Assembly (NCBI GenBank): GCA_003233075.1
Contig: QIKQ01000068.1
Coordinates: 1 to 7,090 of the forward strand
Length of the DNA: 7,090 nucleotides
Reading direction: 5' to 3'
From: Gammaproteobacteria bacterium
GTDB lineage: Bacteria > Pseudomonadota > Gammaproteobacteria > SZUA-21
In this document: positions 1 through 6,959 of the stretch, piece after piece
Numbering within the stretch: the stretch's first letter is position 1
Layout of the letters: each line of letters begins with the position of its first letter
Program-made: the position numbers and the translations under genes
Notes under the pieces: model-generated
What the model saw: the letters and a program-made list of their open reading frames with translations, nothing else
The model's database searches: none
What the model was told of the DNA's origin: nothing

Positions 1-214
1 CACTATGTCGAGCGCTTGGACCGAGTGAAAACGTGTCATAGTATGCAATTGGGCCGTCGCAGTAGACGGGCTGTGAGAAATGCGGGCTAGGCATTTAATA
101 CATCTTTTTTAATGATAGGCACCCAATACAGCCAACGTATGGTCAAGTTATGGCTTAAGCTGCAATAGAGGGTTGAGACAGGACGCGCCCTGTCGTTACG
201 AAGATAAAATCTGA
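1..214. other. Gene-poor left flank; possible insertion-sequence end
   Basis: No convincing gene is visible here. Bases 1-90 are about 54% G+C by my count, clearly above the AT-rich remainder. Frame 1 of the plus strand is open from the window edge to a TAG at 88-90 (29 codons, ending R-R-A-V-R-N-A-G). It is too short and too arginine-rich to assign and may be chance. An imperfect hairpin CCGTC (54-58) / GACGG (65-69) is followed directly by TGTGAGAAATGCGGGCTAGG (72-91). Read from the other strand this begins CCTAGCCCGCATTTCTCACA, which resembles the terminus of an IS1380-type element; that is recollection, not a search. Bases 92-170 show only a T-run at 104-109 and a weak AGCCA/TGGCT pairing (130-134/151-155). 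Confidence 0.3.
177..194 (-). terminator. Hairpin downstream of the GGDEF-EAL gene, possible terminator
   Basis: GACAGG (177-182) and CCTGTC (189-194) form a perfect 6-bp stem around a 6-base loop, about 20 bp beyond the stop codon of the minus-strand GGDEF-EAL gene. Its position fits a transcription end. However, neither strand has a T-run after the stem, so it is not a canonical intrinsic terminator. It could equally be a repeat-type palindrome or part of a mobile-element end. Confidence 0.25.
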
Positions 215-2689
215 TTAGGACAAATTATTCGACTTAGATGATTGTTTTCTGGCGAGATTAGCCGCAAGCAGTTTTCTATCAACGATTTCTAATTCTTCAA
301 TAGGCATGGGTCGATGGATATAGTAGCCTTGCAAATAACCCACGTTTATTTTTTTCAATAATTGCGATACTTCTTTTGAGTGTACATATTCAGCAATCGT
401 TTTAATTCCCATTACCTTGCCTATATGATTAATTGATTCAACCATTGCTAGGTTAATTTGATCGCTCGCGATATCTTTAACAAGTGTTCCATCAATTTTA
501 ATAAAATCCACAGGCAGATTTTTCAAGTAGCCAAAAGAAGATAAGCCACTGCCGAAATCGTCAAGTGCAAATTTACAGCCTAGGTACTTCATATTACGCA
601 TAAATTTTAAAGTGGCTGGCACATCAATTGAGGCTGCCGTTTCTGTAAATTCAAAACAAAGGCAATCTGCGGGAAATTTAGATTTTACGACCATTTGTCT
701 GATACGTTCAATTGAGTTCGGATTGCCTAGCGTGGTATAGGAGATATTGACATTGAACTGCACGTTACCGATCGCATTAATGAGATTAATTGCATGTTCT
801 GAGCCTAATAGATTTTCGATAACCCATTCATCAATTCTGCTCATTAAACCGTAACGCTCAGCAGAGCCTAAAAAGGAACCAGGAAAATTAATAGTACCGT
901 CTTCTTCAATAAATCGGATTAGAACTTCGTAACTTTCTAATTCATTCGAACTTACCGTTGGCACTACCTTTTGGACATAAAGTCTAAATAATTTTTTTTC
1001 AAAGGCTTTTTCAATGCGTGATACCCATTGCATTTCACCGTGCATTTTAGCCAGCTCTTTATCACCAGGTTCGTAAACATGGATGCGGTTGCGGCCAAGG
1101 TTTTTTGCTGCATAACAGGCGATGTCAGCTTGCTTGAGTAAGTCTATATGGGAAAGAGAATTGTCAGTTATTGATACTACACCAATACTTGCGCCAACAC
1201 GGAAAAGACGATTTTCCCATTTAAAGCTGAACTCGCTTATTACTTGAAGCAACTTATTTGCGATTTCACGTGCTTGTGTAATAGTGCATCGTGGTAATAA
1301 TATACCGAATTCATCGCCGCCCAATCGAGCGACGATGTCAGAATCTCTAACGTGGTTACGGATAATGCCGGATATTTGCCGCAACATGGAATCACCAGCC
1401 ATATGCCCGGAAGTATCATTGACGATTTTAAATTGGTCCAAATCCAAATAAATTAAGGCGTGAAGGTTATTGCCGATATTCTTAACTATAGAGCTGAGTT
1501 GAGCTTCGAATTCATTTCTATTGATTAAATCAGTTAAACCATCATGTGATGCCTGATGTTCCAATTTTTTAGCCATATCGCGCGCGTCACTGACATTTCT
1601 AAACACCACAACTGCGCCATTAATATTCTCAGAAATATCACAAATTGGCGCAATGGAGCTTTGTATTGGAATTTTTTCTTCATTAAGTCGTATGCAGATG
1701 TTGTCTAAGTTAAATTGAATTTTACCGTGAAGCAAACAATTATCCAGTTGACCAGTAATGAGCTTAGTCGTTTTTTCATATTCAATAATAAATACATCAT
1801 CAAGTGGCTTTCCAATAACATCACTCTCATTTTTTTCAAGTAAAGTTTCGGCGACTGGATTCATATATTCGATTAGACCATTTGCGTCAGTCGCAATAAC
1901 GCCCTCGGCAATTGATTCTAGAGTTACTCTTAAACGCTCTTTGTCCGAGTGTAATTGCACTTGGGTATTTTGAATCGTTTGCATTAGGTGATTAAAGCCG
2001 TCAGCAAGTGTGCCTAGTTCACCTCGTGTTTTATTGTCTACTCTTGTTTCAAAGTTGTTGGAAATTGAAATTTCTTCAACAATATCAGCCATAGTACTAA
2101 TTGGCTTAGCGATAATTTTTTGTAAGAGTAATGCCAGTAAAAATGAGATAACGAGCAGTATTGGTATTGACCAATACAAATAAGAATAAAAGTCAGCCAT
2201 TCTCTTTTGCGCATCGACGGAAGAATAAATCACGTATGCACTGCCGTATATCTGACCTTGATACTTAATCGGGATTAGAAACTTATGATAATTATTTAAG
2301 AGAGAGCTTGGTAATTGCTCTTGCTTTTTTGCTTCAGTAAAGGAGCTTAATTCTTTTGAGTGCTTGTAGGAGAATAAAAATTTTCCGCTCTTGTCATACA
2401 TTTCGACATAACGTATGTGAGAGAAAGCTTCCAATTTTACAGACATATCGGCGGCGGCATCGGTAGAATGTAAAAATAATATTCGTACAAAATCTTGTGA
2501 TAGTATTTCAACAATTGATTGAGCATTGGTACGAGAACTCTTTTCAATAGATTCTTTTTCCCAAGAAGTCCAAGAAATAATGCCTATTGTTAGTATAAAT
2601 AAGATGGATCCAAATATGATGAGCGTGATCAGATCTCGAAAGGAAAGTTGAGATAAGCTTGTCAATTTTCTTTGCCACTTTTTGATCAC
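215..2689 (-). CDS. Membrane-anchored HAMP-PAS-GGDEF-EAL c-di-GMP synthase/phosphodiesterase
   Basis: An 824-residue inner-membrane signalling protein predicted to make and/or degrade cyclic di-GMP. Two membrane segments (about 20-42 and 171-192) bracket a ~130-residue periplasmic sensor region, followed by HAMP (about 191-243), PAS (about 253-370), GGDEF (about 375-540) and EAL (about 555-800). The GGDEF domain has an intact GGDEF (457-461) and an RxxD product-inhibition site (R448-D451). The EAL domain has EVL in place of EAL (588-590), N648, E680, the DDFGSG aspartates D710/D711, K731, E767 and QGY (787-789), so the metal and catalytic set looks complete. The usual AEGVE reads AEYVH (766-770). 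The start is GTG at 2687-2689, chosen because AAAGGG lies 10 bases upstream and the first membrane segment follows at the expected distance. It lies 14 bp after the rhodanese gene, probably in one operon. Both activities are plausible; which dominates cannot be told from sequence. Confidence 0.93.
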   Translation of the reverse strand: MIKKWQRKLTSLSQLSFRDLITLIIFGSILFILTIGIISWTSWEKESIEKSSRTNAQSIVEILSQDFVRILFLHSTDAAADMSVKLEAFSHIRYVEMYDKSGKFLFSYKHSKELSSFTEAKKQEQLPSSLLNNYHKFLIPIKYQGQIYGSAYVIYSSVDAQKRMADFYSYLYWSIPILLVISFLLALLLQKIIAKPISTMADIVEEISISNNFETRVDNKTRGELGTLADGFNHLMQTIQNTQVQLHSDKERLRVTLESIAEGVIATDANGLIEYMNPVAETLLEKNESDVIGKPLDDVFIIEYEKTTKLITGQLDNCLLHGKIQFNLDNICIRLNEEKIPIQSSIAPICDISENINGAVVVFRNVSDARDMAKKLEHQASHDGLTDLINRNEFEAQLSSIVKNIGNNLHALIYLDLDQFKIVNDTSGHMAGDSMLRQISGIIRNHVRDSDIVARLGGDEFGILLPRCTITQAREIANKLLQVISEFSFKWENRLFRVGASIGVVSITDNSLSHIDLLKQADIACYAAKNLGRNRIHVYEPGDKELAKMHGEMQWVSRIEKAFEKKLFRLYVQKVVPTVSSNELESYEVLIRFIEEDGTINFPGSFLGSAERYGLMSRIDEWVIENLLGSEHAINLINAIGNVQFNVNISYTTLGNPNSIERIRQMVVKSKFPADCLCFEFTETAASIDVPATLKFMRNMKYLGCKFALDDFGSGLSSFGYLKNLPVDFIKIDGTLVKDIASDQINLAMVESINHIGKVMGIKTIAEYVHSKEVSQLLKKINVGYLQGYYIHRPMPIEELEIVDRKLLAANLARKQSSKSNNLS

Positions 2690-2699
2690 AGCGTTAGGA

Positions 2700-2705
2700 C
2701 CCTTT
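2700..2705 (-). promoter_or_regulatory. Ribosome binding site for the GGDEF-EAL gene, overlapping the rhodanese stop
   Basis: On the minus strand AAAGGG sits 10 bases before the GTG start and shares bases with the TAA stop (2704-2706) of the upstream rhodanese gene. This supports the GTG start and suggests translational coupling of the pair. Confidence 0.6.
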
Positions 2706-3579
2706 ATTTCTCAATCGGTAAGCTGGGGTCATTACCCCATTCAAGCCAGGCACCGTCATAAATGGCAACCTGATAACCCAATAAGCGAAGTGCAAAATAA
2801 GTGACTGCGGATTGTTTTCCGCGATTACAGTAAGTGATAATTTTATTCGACTTAGAAATATTTCGGTAAATATTTTTTAACTCAGATATAGATTTTAATT
2901 TTTGCAATGAATTTCGCTGATCTATGTTGGCATCCCAAGGAATACTAATCGCAGTTGGAATATGGCCAAAACGTTTCGCTTTGGATTTTTCACCTAAGTA
3001 TTCATTGCGATCACGAGCGTCCAGAATAACTGAGTTATTGGCATTAATGGCTAATCGTGTTGAAAGTTTAGTGGTTAAAAATTTATGATTTATAAGTGGG
3101 ATATAATTAGATTGAGTTAATTTGCGTTCGATTTTGTTTATTGGCTGACCTTTGCTGCGCCACAAGGGAAGCCCGCCATTTAAAATTGAAATATCTTTGT
3201 GCCCATAGGATTCTAATACCCAGAAAAAGTGAGCAGCATCTTTCAGTTTTCCGTTATCATAAACTATAATGTGATTATTATTTTTAACGCCGTTTCGACT
3301 TAAAAGTTGTTTAATTAAGCTTGGAGAGGCAATTCGGTTAATGTTTCTTTTGCCGCCGAAGGTATGTTCAACTGATATATTGATTGCGGAGACTATGTGA
3401 TCCTTTTGGTAATCTTTATTTTCGCGCACATCAATCACAAGGACATTAGGATTCGTTAGATTTTTCTTAAGCCAGAGATGGTCAACAAGTAGACGTTTTT
3501 TTTCGGTGAATCCTTGGGAAATAAATCCTGGAATTATAAAGATGCAAAGCGCTAGGTGTATTGGCTTAAACAATTTCAT
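2704..3579 (-). CDS. Exported two-domain rhodanese-family sulfurtransferase
   Basis: A 291-residue tandem-rhodanese protein of the thiosulfate / 3-mercaptopyruvate sulfurtransferase type, which moves sulfane sulfur from a donor to a thiophilic acceptor through a cysteine persulfide. Residues 1-24 form a signal peptide (K2, K5, then a hydrophobic core), so it should act in the periplasm or at the membrane. Cys12 lies inside the hydrophobic core without a proper lipobox, so lipidation is not predicted. The N-terminal rhodanese domain (about 30-145) is the usual inactive copy, with Asp108 (IVYDNG) where the cysteine would be. The C-terminal domain (about 165-288) carries the active loop C-N-R-G-K-Q at 251-256, with Cys251 catalytic. 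That loop matches neither the textbook TST (CRKGVT) nor MST (CGSGVT) loop, so the donor is uncertain. The conserved ending YDGAWLEWG is present. The ATG start has AAAGGT 11 bases upstream (3591-3596). It is the first gene of the probable operon with the GGDEF-EAL gene. Confidence 0.88.
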   Translation of the reverse strand: MKLFKPIHLALCIFIIPGFISQGFTEKKRLLVDHLWLKKNLTNPNVLVIDVRENKDYQKDHIVSAINISVEHTFGGKRNINRIASPSLIKQLLSRNGVKNNNHIIVYDNGKLKDAAHFFWVLESYGHKDISILNGGLPLWRSKGQPINKIERKLTQSNYIPLINHKFLTTKLSTRLAINANNSVILDARDRNEYLGEKSKAKRFGHIPTAISIPWDANIDQRNSLQKLKSISELKNIYRNISKSNKIITYCNRGKQSAVTYFALRLLGYQVAIYDGAWLEWGNDPSLPIEK

Positions 3580-3760
3580 CTTGTGTAAATACCTTTAATT
3601 ATATGTTGTTATGTATTAGCTATTTATAAAATGTTGTATCACGGTTTGATTATTATGTCTGTAATAAGTGAGACTTAAATATTGTTTTTTTGTCGAATAT
3701 ATAATACTAAATTGAGCTTGATTAGCTTTAAACTGCTATTTTAATAATTAGTGCTTATTT

Positions 3761-3769
3761 TGGTATAAT
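3761..3769 (+). promoter_or_regulatory. Candidate extended -10 promoter for glmS
   Basis: TGGTATAAT combines a perfect TATAAT (3764-3769) with an upstream TGN, the extended -10 form that can work without a strong -35. At the right distance only a weak TTAATA (3741-3746) is present. If used, transcription would begin near 3776 and give glmS a leader of about 285 nt. Other TATAAT boxes nearer the gene (3865-3870, 4002-4007) are alternatives, and in such AT-rich DNA any single one may be chance. Confidence 0.3.
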
Positions 3770-4044
3770 TATCTAGTTAGCGTCGCTCTGTTAAGCAGTA
3801 ATTTGTTGGGACAAATAAACCCTCATAGGAAAAATATTGTCTATCAGTACTAACTATCCTTTATTATAATTGATATATTTCAGCTTGCTTAAATTAGTGC
3901 ACTTGGTGGTAGATTTTATGCATTGCGAAGAAATTTTAATTGGGACTCTATTTGCGTTTGCCGCAAAATTGTTCGATGAAAATACTCGGTAGTCAAGTTT
4001 TTATAATTGATAATAGATAACTAATTGTAAATATTGAATAAATT

Positions 4045-4050
4045 AAGGAA
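4045..4050 (+). promoter_or_regulatory. Ribosome binding site of glmS
   Basis: AAGGAA lies 11 bases before ATG 4062. It is only 2 bases before the in-frame TTG at 4053, too close for that codon to be used, so it decides the start in favour of 4062. Confidence 0.6.
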
Positions 4051-4061
4051 TATTGATAGAT

Positions 4062-5891
4062 ATGTGTGGAATTGTTGGAGCTATTGCAGAAAGAGACGTA
4101 ACTCATATTTTACTAGAAGGCTTAAAAAGACTGGAGTACCGAGGATATGACTCTGCAGGAATGGCGGTTGTTTCGTCAACCAGTGGTATAGAGCGAATTC
4201 GCAGTCTCGGTAAAGTGAAAGAGTTAGAAAATTTACTTAACGATGAGAATTTTACTGGTAGTACAGGAATAGCGCATACACGCTGGGCTACTCATGGCAA
4301 ACCTAGCGAACAAAATGCACACCCTCATGTTTGTAATGAGCGGGTGGCGTTGGTGCATAATGGCACAATCGAAAATCACGAACAGCTTCGAGCAAACCAA
4401 GAAAATCAATTTAAATTTACTTCAGAGACTGATACTGAAGTTATTGTTCATCAAGTTTGTTCCTATTTGGACTCGGGTAAAAGCTTATTTGAAGCAGTCC
4501 TTGCGGCGAGTAAAGACCTGGTTGGGGCTTACGCACTTGGCGTGGTCAGTCGAGATAATCCCGACATCTTACTTGCAGCTTGTTATGGCAGTCCACTGGT
4601 CATTGGCGTTGGCGTTGGGGAATACTTCATAGCCTCTGATATTTCTGCTCTTATTCCGGTGACTCAACAATATATCGTATTGGAAGATGGCGATATCGCC
4701 GAAATCACTCGACAGTCGTTGCAGATAATTGATAAAGATGGAAAAACAGTCGATCGTCCTATAAAAATATCAGAACTGAGTGTGGAGAGTATTGGTCGAG
4801 GCAAATATAAGCATTACATGCTTAAAGAGATTTACGAGCAACCTAGTTCGATTAGTCAAACATTGGAAGGTCGTATTCATAATAATTTGTTAATTGAAGA
4901 AACTTTTGGCATCAATGCCGCGGAAATATTTGATAAAGTTAAAAACGTGCAAATAATTGCTTGTGGTACTAGTTATCACGCAGGTTTGATTGCCAAATAT
5001 TGGTTCGAATCAATTGCTGGCATTCGCTGTAATGTCGAAGTGGCGAGTGAGTTTCGTTATCGAGATCCAGTTGTCATTGAAGACTCTTTAATTGTGACGA
5101 TCTCTCAGTCAGGTGAAACCTCTGATACAATAGCCGCTCTTAATGAAGCAAAACGACTCGGTTTTGGTAAAAGTTTAGCGGTCTGTAATGTTCCTGAGAG
5201 TTCCTTAGTTCGAAATTCTGACCTAGTGTTGATGACACGCGCCGGTCCTGAAATCGGAGTCGCATCAACCAAAGCATTTACCACGCAATTAGTCGCTCTT
5301 ATGCAGCTAGTATTAGTAATCGGTCGACGTTACAAGGTAACAGACAGCATTGAATCTGAAATACTAGGTCACTTGAAAAGCTTACCAAGAGTTTTGGAAG
5401 AGGTACTAAAACTAGATTCTGAAATTGAAGCCTTAGCGGAAGATTTTAATGATAAACATCATGCTTTATTTCTCGGTCGTGGCTCGCAATATCCGGTCGC
5501 GATGGAAGGCGCACTAAAACTCAAAGAAATATCCTACATTCATGCCGAAGCCTATCCGGCCGGTGAACTCAAGCATGGCCCATTGGCTTTGGTCGATGAA
5601 TCGATGCCAGTGATTGCCGTGGCGCCAAACAATGAATTAATGGGCAAGCTTAAAACAAACTTACATGAAGTGAAAGCGCGCGGCGGCGTTTTGTATGTAT
5701 TCGCCGATGAATCAATGCTGATTGAAAGCGAAGATAACATGAAAGTCATTCCAATCATCGCGGTACATAACAGTATTGCGCCCATCGTCTACACAGTGCC
5801 TTTGCAGCTCTTGTCTTATTATGTTGCAAGACTAAAAGGCACAGACATAGATCAGCCACGTAATCTCGCAAAATCAGTCACGGTTGAATAA
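4062..5891 (+). CDS. glmS: Glutamine--fructose-6-phosphate aminotransferase (isomerizing)
   Basis: Converts fructose-6-phosphate and glutamine to glucosamine-6-phosphate and glutamate in the cytoplasm, the entry step to UDP-GlcNAc for peptidoglycan and LPS. The 609 residues match the E. coli enzyme exactly in length. An in-frame TTG at 4053 would add three residues (M-I-D), but the glutaminase needs Cys2 exposed as N-terminal nucleophile after Met removal, so the ATG giving MCGIVGA is the real start. The glutaminase domain (2-240) shows HTRWATHG (72-79), N100-G101 and D124. The isomerase half has two SIS domains, with CGTSYHAG (301-308) and SQSGETSDT (348-356) in the first, and GRGSQYPVAMEGALKLKE (472-489) in the second. 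E489, H505 and K604 correspond to the known catalytic isomerase residues, and the C-terminal tail DQPRNLAKSVTVE is intact. It stands alone, with no glmU upstream in this window. No clear terminator follows it. Confidence 0.98.
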   Translation: MCGIVGAIAERDVTHILLEGLKRLEYRGYDSAGMAVVSSTSGIERIRSLGKVKELENLLNDENFTGSTGIAHTRWATHGKPSEQNAHPHVCNERVALVHNGTIENHEQLRANQENQFKFTSETDTEVIVHQVCSYLDSGKSLFEAVLAASKDLVGAYALGVVSRDNPDILLAACYGSPLVIGVGVGEYFIASDISALIPVTQQYIVLEDGDIAEITRQSLQIIDKDGKTVDRPIKISELSVESIGRGKYKHYMLKEIYEQPSSISQTLEGRIHNNLLIEETFGINAAEIFDKVKNVQIIACGTSYHAGLIAKYWFESIAGIRCNVEVASEFRYRDPVVIEDSLIVTISQSGETSDTIAALNEAKRLGFGKSLAVCNVPESSLVRNSDLVLMTRAGPEIGVASTKAFTTQLVALMQLVLVIGRRYKVTDSIESEILGHLKSLPRVLEEVLKLDSEIEALAEDFNDKHHALFLGRGSQYPVAMEGALKLKEISYIHAEAYPAGELKHGPLALVDESMPVIAVAPNNELMGKLKTNLHEVKARGGVLYVFADESMLIESEDNMKVIPIIAVHNSIAPIVYTVPLQLLSYYVARLKGTDIDQPRNLAKSVTVE

Positions 5892-5930
5892 CAAATCGCA
5901 GGTCTTTAAAGATAATTGTAGGAGAGTAAT

Positions 5931-5985
5931 AAAGTATCATACTAAATATTAAAGTATTATACTAAGTAATCAAAGTATCATACTA
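5931..5985. repeat. Three 20-21-bp direct repeats, each containing a palindrome
   Basis: AAAGTATCATACTA (5931-5944), AAAGTATTATACTA (5951-5964) and AAAGTATCATACTA (5972-5985) occur in the same orientation, 20 and 21 bp apart. The spacer AGTAAT precedes copies 1 and 3 (AGTAATC before copy 3), so the true unit is about 20-21 bp. The core AGTAT-N-ATACT is a perfect inverted repeat in every copy, and only the central base varies. A spacing of two helical turns puts the sites on one DNA face, as for an operator or iteron array bound by a dimeric protein. The array starts 39 bp after the glmS stop and runs directly into the truncated IS66 transposase. It could instead be a short intergenic tandem repeat with no protein partner. 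Confidence 0.75.
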
Positions 5986-6945
5986 GAATTTGTTAATCAC
6001 TTGCCCTTACATCGAATCGAACGTCAATTTGAACGACTGGGCCTAGGCTTACCGCGTAACATTCAATGTGATTGGTTATTAAAGATTGCAGAAAAACTAC
6101 TGCCTTTGTATTTTCTTCTTAGAGCAGAAGCATTAATCGGCCCCAGACTTTGGGCAGATGATACGATTTTACCGATGCAAAATGATATCAAGGGAAAGAA
6201 CCCCACCATACAAGCCAGATTGTGGGTTTATATGGGCGGTAACTTGAAAGATCCGCCAACTGTTTTTTATGATTTTACTCGATCGAGATCGCAAGACGGG
6301 CCTTTAAAATTGCTCAAAGGTTATCTTCATGCTGACGCCTACGCCGGTTATGACAAATTATTTATAAATAAGAAAATAAAAGAAGTGGCGTGTTGGTTCC
6401 ATGCGAGAAAACGATTTCATGAGATTGCCAAGTTAACGAAAAAACCGCATCGTGCGCACATTGCTTTAAGCTACATTCAAAAACTCTATGCGATTGAGCA
6501 TGAGACTAAAGCACTGGAACTTGATTATGACGAAATTAAGCTTTATCGGCAAGCCTACTCCAAGTCAATCCTAAAAGAATACAAAGCCTGGTTGGATGTG
6601 CAAATCAACGCTGTGGCGGGAGGGGCACTTAAAGAGGCACTAAAGTTCACCTTAAATCAGTGGAATGGGCTTAATACTTACCTTGAACAAGGTTATCTTA
6701 TGACGGATAATAATGTATCGGAACGGCGAATGAAGTCAATCGCTCTCGGCAGGAAGAATTATTTATTTGTGGGTTTAGAGCGTGGCGGCCAAGCAGCAGC
6801 AATTTTTTATTCGATTGTGGAGACGTGAAAAAACTACGACATTAATCCGCTAATCTATTTAACTGATATTTTAAAGCAACTACCTAACTGCAACACAGAA
6901 GAAGATTATAAGGTATTGCTACCTGGTAATTGGATTAAAAAATGA
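5986..6945 (+). pseudogene. IS66 transposase TnpC, N-terminally deleted and with a premature stop
   Basis: The DDE transposase of an IS66-family element. Similarity starts with E-F-V-N-H-L-P-L-H-R (5986-6015); normal TnpC has a further ~170-200 residues before this. Catalytic residues are readable: the first Asp in WADDT (6154-6168, where the family has HADET), the second in ADAYAGYD (6331-6354) and the Glu in DNNVSERR (6706-6729), followed by the family signature ALGRKNYLF. The frame hits TGA at 6826-6828 after I-V-E-T. Reading on in the same frame gives INPLIYLTDIL and then LLPGNWIKK with a TGA at 6943-6945, exactly how IS66 transposases end. The TGA probably replaces a sense codon (many relatives have ETCK or ETAK here). 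The open stretch could be started from TTG 6001, but no ribosome binding site precedes it, so I regard it as non-functional. Confidence 0.85.
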
Positions 6946-6959
6946 TATCGGACGCTTAC
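6946..6959. repeat. Right terminal inverted repeat of the IS66 element
   Basis: The sequence TATCGGACGCTTAC reads GTAAGCGTCCGATA on the other strand. GTAAGCG is the characteristic tip of IS66-family ends, and it lies directly after the tnpC stop as expected. The element therefore ends at 6959. The 8 bases that follow, GATTGCAA (6960-6967), would be one copy of the target duplication, but the left copy cannot be found because the left end is missing. Confidence 0.65.

Larger units (their letters stand above)
3580..4061. other. 482-bp AT-rich divergent intergenic region
   Basis: This region separates the minus-strand rhodanese gene from plus-strand glmS and must hold promoters for both. Plus-strand TATAAT boxes occur at 3700-3705, 3764-3769, 3865-3870 and 4002-4007. 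A minus-strand TATAAT at 3598-3603 is probably too close to the rhodanese start to serve it. No good TTGACA-like -35 is paired with any of them. A perfect 6-bp hairpin, ATTTGT-TGGG-ACAAAT, lies at 3801-3816. A 24-codon ORF (3918-3992) has a weak GGTGGT seven bases before its ATG. I see no tRNA, no recognisable riboswitch, and nothing like the Gram-positive glmS ribozyme. Confidence 0.6.
5986..6959 (+). mobile_element. IS66-family element, 5'-truncated remnant
   Basis: About 970 bp of what would normally be a roughly 2.5-kb IS66 element. It keeps the C-terminal two-thirds of tnpC and the right inverted repeat. The left end, the two accessory genes (tnpA, tnpB) and the start of tnpC are missing. 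Family-like coding similarity begins around 5986, immediately after the third palindromic repeat, which marks the deletion or rearrangement junction. With one end gone and the gene broken, it cannot move by itself. Confidence 0.75.

Noticed and set aside
1758..1973. 71-codon plus-strand ORF
   Set aside because: It lies wholly inside the PAS/linker part of the minus-strand GGDEF-EAL gene, has no family resemblance, and is an antisense shadow.
3544..3579. Lipoprotein signal on the rhodanese (Cys12)
   Set aside because: The residue before Cys12 is Leu and the cysteine sits in mid-hydrophobic core, so there is no lipobox.
4053..4061. TTG as the glmS start, adding M-I-D
   Set aside because: It would bury the nucleophile cysteine that must become the N terminus, and AAGGAA is only 2 bases away from it.
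3580..4061. glmS ribozyme or other known riboswitch in the glmS leader
   Set aside because: The sequence is very AT-rich and shows no recognisable ribozyme core; the ribozyme is also typical of Gram-positive bacteria.
4294..4632. 112-codon plus-strand ORF
   Set aside because: Out-of-frame shadow within the glutaminase domain of glmS, whose own frame is clearly the coding one.
5552..5785. 77-codon minus-strand ORF
   Set aside because: Antisense shadow of the second SIS domain of glmS.
5892..5930. Intrinsic terminator after glmS (TCTTTAAAGA at 5903-5912)
   Set aside because: It is a loopless AT palindrome without a G+C stem or T-run.
5931..5985. CRISPR array
   Set aside because: The units are only 20-21 bp in total with nearly identical spacers of 6-7 bp; there are no unique spacers and no cas genes.
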